Below are positions 33,059 to 40,346 of a stretch of 64,000 bases of DNA, piece after piece. The position numbers and the translations under genes are program-made. The stretch spans positions 372,001 to 436,000 of the forward strand of contig CP121690.1 in assembly GCA_038396605.1 (NCBI GenBank), read 5' to 3'. The first letter of the stretch is position 1. Every line of letters begins with the position of its first letter. The stretch comes from Eubacteriales bacterium mix99. Its GTDB lineage: Bacteria > Bacillota > Clostridia > Caldicoprobacterales > DTU083. A model generated the notes under the pieces. It ran no database searches, was not told the DNA's origin, and saw only the letters and a list, made by a program, of their open reading frames with translations.

Positions 33059-34707
33059 GTCGAATCCCCCTCCGGACCGCCCTCTTCCCCTTCTTCCTCT
33101 GAATAGGGACGTGGCGGCACAAAGAAATGGCGCCTTTTGATATCACCGTGGGCAATGTACTTCGGACGCCGGGTCATGGTCCAAAGAGGCATGCGGGCTA
33201 CCGAATCCTGCAGGTTCCGGGTCCAGGACAGCCCGTCGAAATAAGGGACCCCAAAGGAAGTAAGCGAAGCCAGATGAATCAAAAGGCTCAGAAGTCCCAT
33301 GGAAATGCCGTATATGCCTGCAAAGGATGCAAGTGCAATCATGATGTAGCGTAAAATATAGGTGGAGTTGTTCTGCATGGGAATCAGGAAACTGGTTACC
33401 GCCGTAAGCGCCACGGTAATCACAGTGGGAGCCCCCACCAGGCCCGCTTCCACAGCGGCCTCCCCCATGACCAGGGCTCCCACGATACTGATGGCCTGAC
33501 CAACCGGGCGGGGAAGACGGATTCCCGCTTCCTGCAGGATGTCATAGGTAAACATCATAGTGGTTACCTCAACAGAGGCAGGAAAGGGGGTCCCCTCCCG
33601 CGCATTTGCAAAGGTAAACAGGAGCTGGGTAGGGACCAGTTCCTGATGAAAGACGGTAAGGGCAATATAAACGGCGGGTAGGAATATTGTCATGAGATAG
33701 GCGATAAAGCGCAGCAGCCGGATCAGACTGGAATACAGCGGCCTGGCATAATAATCTTCTGCTGTCTGGAAACTTTCCACAAACAGCATCGGCGCCGTCA
33801 AAACAAAAGGCGTACCATCCACCAGAACGGCCACACGTCCTTCCAGAACCCGCGCCGCAATGACATCCGGTTTTTCACTGTAACCCACGGTGGAAAACAG
33901 GGAGAAAGGCGCGTCTTCGATATATTCCACCAGATATCCCGATTCCAGGACGGAATCCAGATCCAGGAGGTCCAGACGGGTCTTTACCGTCTTCACTACC
34001 CGGGGATCGGCGACATCCTTCAGATACAGCAGGCTTACGGCGGTTCGGGTTTTTTCTCCCATGTTCATCTGCTCAACGTGAAGCTGTCCGCTGCGGATTT
34101 TACGCCGGAGCATGGTGATATTGGTACGCAGATCCTCCGTAAACCCTTCCCGCGGACCTCGCACCACCGTCTCGGATTGCGGTTCGGTGATCTGCCGGTG
34201 TTCCCATCCCTCCGTATTGATGTCCAGGCCGCCGGGGCAATCCTCCAGAAGCAGTATGGTATGCCCGGACAAACAGCCTGACACCAGCTCCTCCATCCAT
34301 TGCACCGGGCATGCGCTGGCAACATTCAGCACTTCCTGAGCAAGCACATCCAACAGATTCCCGCGTCCTTTCCCCGTTGGCAAATGAGTGTTTTCCCCGT
34401 TCCAGGCCATTAAAGGACGCATAATCGCCTGCGTCAGAGTGGTATTGTTTACCATCCCGTCGAAATAGACCAATGCTCCCGACAGACTCTTATCCGGCCC
34501 GGTCCGGAATGAGTGGACTTTCAGATCGCTGCTGTCACTGAGCATGGCTTCCAGTGTGTTGAGATTCTGTGAAAGATCTTTCCCGGTTTCCGTTTTGCTC
34601 TCCGTGTCTTCCTGATGCGCCTTCCGGTTCTCTTCGTGCTGTGTCCGGTTATAATTCATCAGAAAGTGGATCTTTCGCATGATATATCCAAAAAGCAATC
34701 GAATCAT
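33055..34707 (-). CDS. Spore germination protein (GerAA/GerKA family)
   Basis: 550 residues: an N-terminal soluble domain (SDLKVHSFRTGPDKSLSGAL, VLIGFRED-like region RRKIRSGQLHVEQMNMGEKT), the conserved block GRVAVLVDGTPFVLTAPMLF, then four to five transmembrane helices (IALTVFHQELVPTQLLFTFA, RLPRPVGQAISIVGALVMGE). It is the A subunit of the germinant receptor. No strong ribosome site stands before the ATG at 34707, and in-frame ATGs at 34680 and 34659 are possible. A CATACTA box about 35 bp upstream matches the -10 of forespore sigma-G promoters; a matching -35 is weak. Confidence 0.92.
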   Translation of the reverse strand: MIRLLFGYIMRKIHFLMNYNRTQHEENRKAHQEDTESKTETGKDLSQNLNTLEAMLSDSSDLKVHSFRTGPDKSLSGALVYFDGMVNNTTLTQAIMRPLMAWNGENTHLPTGKGRGNLLDVLAQEVLNVASACPVQWMEELVSGCLSGHTILLLEDCPGGLDINTEGWEHRQITEPQSETVVRGPREGFTEDLRTNITMLRRKIRSGQLHVEQMNMGEKTRTAVSLLYLKDVADPRVVKTVKTRLDLLDLDSVLESGYLVEYIEDAPFSLFSTVGYSEKPDVIAARVLEGRVAVLVDGTPFVLTAPMLFVESFQTAEDYYARPLYSSLIRLLRFIAYLMTIFLPAVYIALTVFHQELVPTQLLFTFANAREGTPFPASVEVTTMMFTYDILQEAGIRLPRPVGQAISIVGALVMGEAAVEAGLVGAPTVITVALTAVTSFLIPMQNNSTYILRYIMIALASFAGIYGISMGLLSLLIHLASLTSFGVPYFDGLSWTRNLQDSVARMPLWTMTRRPKYIAHGDIKRRHFFVPPRPYSEEEGEEGGPEGDST

Positions 34708-34891
34708 TCCTTCTCATACTCATAGTTTTCCAAACATCCATAGTATGATAAAAATGATTCGAAATCATGTATTTTTTTCATTTATTCTCAAAATTTACTG
34801 ACGATAGAGTTTTCCGCGGCAGGACACTCTGCTTTTTCACTTTCCAGGTAATGTTGCTTCAGACATTATTTCAGAAAACGTTATCCCCATA

Positions 34892-35716
34892 TTACTTCAG
34901 CCTGTCCACTGCATGGTTCAGCCAGTCGCCCCGGAACTCCTCGATCCTTCCCTCATCACAGGCCGCAGCCAGTCCGGGATCCACAGGGAGGCTCGCAAGC
35001 ACATCCACTCCATGCTTTGTTGCAATATCCTGAATGTGACTTTCACCGAACAGTTTGATCTTCCTTCCACAGTCCGGACATGTAATGTATCCCATGTTCT
35101 CAATCAGGCCAAGAATCGGTACGCTCATCATTTCCGCCATTCTTACCGCTTTGGATACGATCATGGAAACCATCTCCTGGGGAGAGGTCACTACGATCAG
35201 CCCGTCCACGGGAATGGACTGGAAAACCGTAAGTACCACATCGCCTGTGCCCGGAGGCATATCAATAAACATACAGTCGATATCGCCCCAGCTTACTTCT
35301 GTCCAGAATTGCTTTACCGTTCCGGACAGGATCGGCCCCCTCCAGATCACAGGATCTGTTTCATTTTTCAGCAGCAGATTCAGCGACATGATTTCAATAC
35401 CGGTTTTACTTGGTACCGGTAAAATACCCTGATCGTTGCCGGTGGCTTTTTGTTTCAGCCCGAACATCGTGGGAATGGAGGGACCTGTTATGTCCGCATC
35501 CAGCACGGCACTTTTATAGCCCGCCCGATTCATGGAAACTGCCAGCAGCGATGTAATCAGGGACTTCCCCACGCCGCCCTTGCCGCTTACCACACCAATG
35601 ACTTTTTTGATATGACTGAACGAATTCGGCTTCACCCGAAAATCCGCATTCGCTCTTTCCCTGCCCGTATGCTCACTGCTTTGCTCTTCCCCGCTTTGAT
35701 TGCGTTTCTCACTCAT
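34892..35716 (-). CDS. Mrp/NBP35-family ATP-binding iron-sulfur carrier
   Basis: About 274 residues. Deviant Walker A GVVSGKGGVGKSLITSLLAV, AVLDADITGPSIPTMFG, Walker B IDMPPGTGDVVLT, and the C-terminal cluster-binding pair in GYITCPDCGRK. It carries or assembles Fe-S clusters, or acts in cofactor supply, in the cytoplasm. The ATG at 35716 has AAGGAGA upstream; the longer frame to 35761 has not. It is a single gene facing the germination operon's promoter region. Confidence 0.92.
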   Translation of the reverse strand: MSEKRNQSGEEQSSEHTGRERANADFRVKPNSFSHIKKVIGVVSGKGGVGKSLITSLLAVSMNRAGYKSAVLDADITGPSIPTMFGLKQKATGNDQGILPVPSKTGIEIMSLNLLLKNETDPVIWRGPILSGTVKQFWTEVSWGDIDCMFIDMPPGTGDVVLTVFQSIPVDGLIVVTSPQEMVSMIVSKAVRMAEMMSVPILGLIENMGYITCPDCGRKIKLFGESHIQDIATKHGVDVLASLPVDPGLAAACDEGRIEEFRGDWLNHAVDRLK

Positions 35717-35817
35717 ATGAATTCTCCTTACTGAATTTACTTCGACAATCTTCCATTTCATTATACCCCATAATTCATTCCATTTTCAATGCGCATGCTC
35801 TTTGTCCTGCTGTTTCA

Positions 35818-36360
35818 TCAGAGTTTATAAAAAAACACTTGTATAAATATTACCGGAATAGAATTTGCTTCCGGATCGACAAAATGACACATACTCTTTT
35901 TCGATGCTGCTGTGACCATGTAATAAAAAAGGCCCGAGCAGCCAAAAGACATCAGATTGAAGAAGTCCTTCATAAAAGTACCCGTATTCTCAAGTATAAT
36001 GAATAAAATACTGATCAACCCGAAAAAGGGGCTGATTAAAAGCGCCATACCAATAATCTATCCCGGAATGCCCAGTGACGAAGAAAGATTCGTATGAAAT
36101 ATCGGAGCGATATTCGAGAAACTCCAATGGCCGGAAAAAAACGGAAGCAATCCGGTGACCACTGCTGCCCCAATATTTCCGAACAGCATAACCGCCTGGA
36201 CTTTCACCATAAATTGAACATCCTGCAGGCTCATCAAAAAGTACAGAACCAAGAGAATGATCCCAATGATCATGACCACTTTAAAATCCAGACTCCTGCC
36301 AAATTTATTGCAATTCCCTCCCGACGGATATATACTTGAACAAGGGATTCCTGCTGTTTA
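35818..36360 (-). pseudogene. Decayed APC-type amino-acid permease
   Basis: Three minus-strand frames in succession give consistent membrane-protein segments: REGIAINLAGVWILK (about 36285-36330), then MIIGIILLVLYFLMSLQD ... GLLPFFSGHWSFSNIAPIF (36058-36279), then after an in-frame stop ALLISPFFGLISILFIILEN (35818-36048). Order and content fit transmembrane helices of an APC-superfamily transporter such as an ethanolamine or amino-acid permease. Frameshifts and stops rule out a working protein, and both ends are missing. Confidence 0.55.
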
Positions 36361-36364
36361 CAGT
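36336..36364 (+). promoter_or_regulatory. Possible promoter of the ucpA-like gene
   Basis: TTGAAC, 17 bases, TACAGT, about 75 bp before the start codon and inside the upper end of the permease relic. Confidence 0.4.
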
Positions 36365-36437
36365 ACTGGAAACCCACTGAATCGGTGCTTTTTCTTCCTG
36401 TTCGTTCCATATGAAATTATTATTGGGAGGTAGTTAT

Positions 36438-37229
36438 ATGAGTAAGATGGATGGAAAAATAGCATTAATCACGGGTTCTGCAATGGGCAACGGTCTTGGA
36501 ATAGCCAGGGTACTGGCAAAATACGGCGCAAAAGTTATTCTCGCCGATATTTCTGATCAGGTGGAGGATTCTGCCAGGCAGCTGAAAGATGCAGGACATG
36601 AGGCAACTGCCGTTCATATAGATGTCAGTGATCCGGATAGCGTTCAAAAGGCAGTTCGTCAAACAATTGACAAATACGGCAGAATTGATGCACTGGTAAA
36701 CAATGCGGGTGTCATTCGCCTGGGCGGTCTGCTTGAAACGACGGACAAAATGCGCGATTTCCAATTTGATATCAATATCAAGGGTGTCTGGAATGTCACC
36801 AGGGCCGTCATTCCTTCCATGCAGAAAAGGAAATACGGACGCATTGTCAATATGTCTTCTGTGACAGGCGTTTCCGTTGCAGATCCCGGTGAATGTGCCT
36901 ATGCAACGACCAAAGCCGCCATTATGGGCTTTACCCGTTCCGTTGCACGTGAATTTGCCAAAGACGGGATTACCTGCAATGCGATTCTGCCCGGATATGT
37001 ACAGACTCCGATGGCAGATCAGATTGCACGCGAATCGAATGCACAGGATCCGGCTTCGGTAACAAAGGGAATTGCAGACGCAGTACCGCTGGGTCGGCTT
37101 GCGACAATTGAAGAAATTGGCGAGCTGGCCGCTTTTCTTGCATCCAATGAATCCAGCTATATCACAGGAACCCCGATTGTGATTGACGGAGGAAGTACAT
37201 TGCCGGAAACGGTTTCCGTAGGTGTCTGA
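36438..37229 (+). CDS. ucpA: SDR-family oxidoreductase, UcpA-like
   Basis: 263 residues with the short-chain dehydrogenase signature: nucleotide-binding ALITGSAMGNGLGIA, LVNNAGVIRLGG, catalytic Ser in NMSSVTGV and YATTK. The stretch FDINIKGVWNVTRAVIPSM and the C-terminus IDGGSTLPETVSVGV match Escherichia coli UcpA closely, from memory of that sequence. ADIS after strand 2 suggests NAD preference. The ATG at 36438 follows GGGAGG by 7 bases. The substrate of UcpA is not established. Confidence 0.88.
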   Translation: MSKMDGKIALITGSAMGNGLGIARVLAKYGAKVILADISDQVEDSARQLKDAGHEATAVHIDVSDPDSVQKAVRQTIDKYGRIDALVNNAGVIRLGGLLETTDKMRDFQFDINIKGVWNVTRAVIPSMQKRKYGRIVNMSSVTGVSVADPGECAYATTKAAIMGFTRSVAREFAKDGITCNAILPGYVQTPMADQIARESNAQDPASVTKGIADAVPLGRLATIEEIGELAAFLASNESSYITGTPIVIDGGSTLPETVSVGV

Positions 37230-37248
37230 TGGTATGCATCCATCGTAC

Positions 37249-37288
37249 AAGCTGATGCCGTGCGGTTAGCCGCATGGCATCAGCTTTT
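37249..37288 (+). terminator. Terminator of the ucpA-like gene
   Basis: AAGCTGATGCC pairs perfectly with GGCATCAGCTT, with an inner TGCGG/CCGCA stem around TTA. Only four T follow. Confidence 0.75.
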
Positions 37289-37393
37289 GGTAACTGAGAT
37301 CATTAATACCGGCAATGTTTAAGAGACAATCCAACTTTTCGAACTGCGTTTCAGCTTCTCCGACTGTTGTACAGCAAATTGAAATCCGACCCT

Positions 37394-37720
37394 CTATCCA
37401 AGTATCAATTTCTCAGATATTTCATTCAATGATTTCCCATCATAGAATGGATCTTTCATCACATCATCAATACCATTATAATCTTTAACTTCCCCATCAA
37501 AGGATACAGATATACAATCTCTAGAAAAAGGACATATCAAAAATAAATCTATCTGATTCTATCTTTCCTACTTTCTTATCCCAGTCTTCTGCTTTACCAC
37601 CATATGTTCTCACTAACCTAAACCTATCTCTCAATTCTTTATTGCTATTTTTACCTGCTTGCGTATTTTTGTACCTTTATATGGCTTTGGTCCCCAAACA
37701 GTCCCCATTTTTAACTTTGT
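37394..37720 (-). pseudogene. Frameshifted small gene of unknown family
   Basis: Minus-strand frames join into one plausible protein. KLKMGTVWGPKPYKG leads into YKNTQAGKNSNKELRDRFRL, then VRTYGGKAEDWDKKVGKIES and DRFIFDMSF. After another one-base shift come CISVSFDGEVKDYNGIDDVM and DPFYDGKSLNEISEKLILG, ending at a TAG (37394-37396). Composition and the absence of stops across joined frames indicate former coding sequence of about 100 codons. I do not recognise the family with certainty; the style recalls small accessory or immunity-type proteins. It lies between ucpA and the tRNA. Confidence 0.5.
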
Positions 37721-37735
37721 ATGATACTCCAAGAA

Positions 37736-37773
37736 AATAAGAAACCCGCCGATCCTTGATATCAGCAGGTTTC
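37736..37773 (-). terminator. Terminator of tRNA-Ala
   Basis: A 13-bp stem GAAACCTGCTGAT / ATCGGCGGGTTTC (two G-U pairs) followed by TTATTTTC, 3 bp after the tRNA. Confidence 0.85.
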
Positions 37774-37775
37774 TA

Positions 37776-37852
37776 TGGTGGAGACGAAGAGACTTGAACT
37801 CTCGACCTTCTGACTGCCAGTCAGACACTCTAGCCAACTGAGCTACGTCCCC
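37776..37852 (-). tRNA. tRNA-Ala (anticodon GGC), CCA encoded
   Basis: A 77-nt cloverleaf on the minus strand: acceptor GGGGACG / CGTCTCC with the G3-U70 wobble pair that identifies alanine tRNAs, D arm GCTC...GAGT, anticodon stem TCTGA/TCAGA with loop CTGGCAG (anticodon GGC) and T arm with loop TTCAAGT. A is the discriminator base and CCA is encoded. The T loop begins TTCAA. It has its own promoter and terminator. Confidence 0.96.
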
Positions 37853-37884
37853 ATAAATATGATACCTTTCCTTTGACAACATTT

Positions 37885-37913
37885 ATTATAACCGATCTCG
37901 CAAAACAAATCAA
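37885..37913 (-). promoter_or_regulatory. Promoter of tRNA-Ala
   Basis: Minus-strand TTGATT, 17 bases, TATAAT, 32 bp before the mature tRNA 5' end. The third insertion sequence begins only about 20 bp upstream of the -35. Confidence 0.75.
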
Positions 37914-37921
37914 GCAAAACT

Positions 37922-37932
37922 TTTTAAATGTA
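37922..37932. repeat. Target-site duplication of the third insertion sequence, left copy
   Basis: TTTTAAATGTA, identical to 40213-40223. Confidence 0.85.
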
Positions 37933-38177
37933 CTGAAGAGTTGGTATAAGAAATGCAAAAAATCTGAGGGACAGCACATGTTTTTATAAAAATAGCATTA
38001 TTAGAACTATATTTCTTTAAAAGTAAATATATGGGTGTTACTGGGTTAAATTAAGCCAGAGAACCAACTGTAATCCATCAGGACAGCGACATTTGACTAA
38101 AAATGGGTAACACGAATAGACATACACTAGGTATGCCAATTAATTCCAATTGGTAATCTTATGAAAAGCCGGTCTGT

Positions 38178-39597
38178 TCAGCAATTCCTCTTTATCCGGA
38201 ATTTCTGCCTGACACCAAGTATATCCAGTACTTCATCTAAATCAAAGAATGCGTAGTACTTAACGTTGGCGATGATAAGGATTTTACCACCATCCCTTAT
38301 GGATTCCCGCCTTCTCCATTCCCGCAGGCAGTCCCCGTCAGACTGCCTGGGAGCTTCCTTTTTACGCCACCCCAGAAAGGCATAGAAAAGCGTATGAGCA
38401 AAGATGCATAGAATGATATGCATATATGCCGCGTTTTCTGCGTACTTGCCCTTCCTTCTGGGTAACCGCTTCAGATATGCCGCCTGTTTCAGTTCCCGGA
38501 ACCCGCCGTTTTCGATCAGCGACCTCAGCCGATATCTTTTTGGAATGCCTGCCGCATCCTCCTCGGCCGGCAGGCTGGTCAGCAGTACAATCTGATCTTC
38601 CACAGGCACGGCCTGTCCTTTCCACATTGTGACGACCACAGCATTCAGAGGAGTGCCGTTTGTTTTGCTATTGTTCTGTACTCCTTTCGGGTTATACTCA
38701 AGATACGACTGCAGACCGTCCACCCCGTAACCCTGGCATATGCCCTTTCCGTAAACCCACTGTGCCAATGGCTTGTTCTGATACTCCTTCCGCAGAGCTA
38801 TCGCATCTTCACGGATAATCATGCCTGCCTTTGCCGGGATAATAAAGTCAATCTTCAGTCTGTGTTTCAATTCCCATAATTGAGCGCCGTCCAGAAAGCC
38901 CCGGTCCGCAATGACCGTTTCAATGCGGTTTTTCCCACAATTGTGTATGCCCTGCCTGATCATAGGCAAGAAATACTTGTGATCATCCTCATTTGCTGGT
39001 ACAATCTTTACGGCAACAATGATTCGCGACTTTATCTCATACAGCACGAATACTTTGAAGCCGTATATGTATTTGTACTCGGGAGGGTCGCTGGGACGGC
39101 CTTCCTTTTTTCTTTTCGTCTTCCCACACCCCGGAAAATCCGGCCTTGTCTCAACGATTGTAGAGTCCAACGCAAATATTCCGCTCCGCAGCAGTCTCCT
39201 GAGTCTTCGTACAACGGTATTGTAAACCCCCATTGTGCTTTCGATACAGCATTTCTCAATATTGTCTAATACTGTAAACACATTCATGACACAGGGTATT
39301 TTTTTTATAGCCTTCTCCGTGCTGATTGGCGTCTCCTCTTTTACACAGGCCTTCCTTAACGGTCTCCACATCAAAGCCGATCAGACTCATGGCTCCTTTA
39401 TCCCCAAGCAACGCCTCACTGCCCCGTGTTGTTGGGATACCCACAATAATTTTCAGTAAGTACAACAGCACATAAATATGAATTCCAAGCATCGTTCTGA
39501 TATGGGTGCCGGTGATCTTCCTGAGATCCCACAGAATCCCCATATTCCCGAGAAATTTCATGAATGGGCCGATGAACGGCCAATTTGTTTGGATGGC
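38178..39597 (-). pseudogene. DDE transposase split by a one-base shift at an A8 run
   Basis: Two overlapping frames form one transposase of about 473 residues. The first, from ATG 39597 (GGAAGG upstream), gives MAIQTNWPFIGPFMKFLG ... CKRGDANQHGEGYKK. The second continues IPCVMNVFTVLDNIEKC ... with the DDE triad in FALDSTIVETRP, VIADRGFLDGA and YRLRSLIENGGFRELKQ. Changing the A8 tract at 39299-39306 to A7 would restore one frame exactly. Either the gene is inactivated or the full protein is made by slippage. Otherwise no decay is visible. Confidence 0.8.
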
Positions 39598-39601
39598 CAT
39601 G

Positions 39602-40054
39602 TCAACCTTCCTGTTTTTCAGGGCCTTCTTCGCTTCTCTTTTGTTTTCTACCACGTCTTTCCCCCGCTTTCTTTACGAATTCTGTTACGTCCACTTCATA
39701 AAAGGTTTGGATCTGAGCCGCCAATTCATCGATCTCCTGATCCAATGCTTTGATTTGCGCCCGGTTTTCTTTAAACGCCTTGTAATTCTCAGAAAATCTT
39801 CGGGCATCCTCGACTTTGTCCGCCACACAGGAAGTTGAGATCAGCTTCTTGCCCTTCAGGTTCTGGTAGATCCAGGGGAAAGGACCGTGCAGTTCACCGG
39901 ATGCACATTTGCAGTTGGGATTGCCGCACTTGGTCATTCTTTCGTAAAATGACGCAGCCAGCAGCTGTCCCGGGGTCATAATCTTCTCAAGCAGCTCCCA
40001 CCTTTTTTGATTCAGTTGATAGATTTTCTGGTGGATTTGTGAAATGCCTTCCAT
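39602..40054 (-). CDS. DUF6788-type accessory protein of the insertion sequence
   Basis: 150 residues. An N-terminal helix (GISQIHQKIYQLNQKRWELL) is followed by GQLLAASFYERMTKCGNPNC and KCASGELHGPFPWIYQN, a small Cys/His zinc-like knuckle that resembles the DUF6788 family. A coiled-coil region (NYKAFKENRAQIKALDQEID) and a basic tail follow. GGAGG precedes the ATG by 6 bases. Its TGA is 4 bases before the transposase ATG, so the two genes form the element's operon. Its role is unknown; DNA binding to element ends is a guess. Confidence 0.75.
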   Translation of the reverse strand: MEGISQIHQKIYQLNQKRWELLEKIMTPGQLLAASFYERMTKCGNPNCKCASGELHGPFPWIYQNLKGKKLISTSCVADKVEDARRFSENYKAFKENRAQIKALDQEIDELAAQIQTFYEVDVTEFVKKAGERRGRKQKRSEEGPEKQEG

Positions 40055-40272
40055 TCTTTTCCTCCTTTACGTTGTTATTATATATTATAACGTAATATTA
40101 TATCATAAAAAGCAGCGGGATGCAATATTTTTCTAAAATATTTTCCCGCTATCGCTGTAATTGGCTATTTTTATGGCTTTTTTATCGTTGATTTCTTATA
40201 CCAACTTTTCAGTTTTAAATGTATGTTCCGGCCTCGGCATAATGTCCTCCCATAAATAATGATTCATTTCTG

Positions 40273-40328
40273 AAAATACCGGGCTCCGGACGCATAAGCG
40301 CCTTGTCTGTTATGCGCCCCGAACCCGT
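40273..40328 (-). terminator. Terminator of the GH42 gene
   Basis: On the minus strand CGGG-C-GGGGCGCATAA pairs with TTATGCGTCCGGAGCCCG, followed by GTATTTTC, about 20 bp after the gene. Confidence 0.65.
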
Positions 40329-40346
40329 TGTCTCTGTGTCCTGTGT

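Larger units (their letters stand above)
37933..40212 (-). mobile_element. Insertion sequence with DUF6788 gene and frameshifted DDE transposase (2280 bp)
   Basis: Bounded by 22-bp inverted repeats that differ at one position, running inward from CTGAAGAGTTGG at 37933 and, inverted, from CTGAAAAGTTGG at 40212. It is flanked by an 11-bp direct repeat. It contains a DUF6788-type gene and an IS4-superfamily transposase. About 245 bp at the left end and 158 bp at the right end are non-coding. I cannot name the ISfinder family. Confidence 0.88.

Noticed and set aside
37776-37852. tRNA-Ala as attachment site of an integrated element
   Set aside because: No integrase gene nearby and no second copy of the tRNA 3' end in the window; the adjacent IS has its own inverted repeats and duplication.
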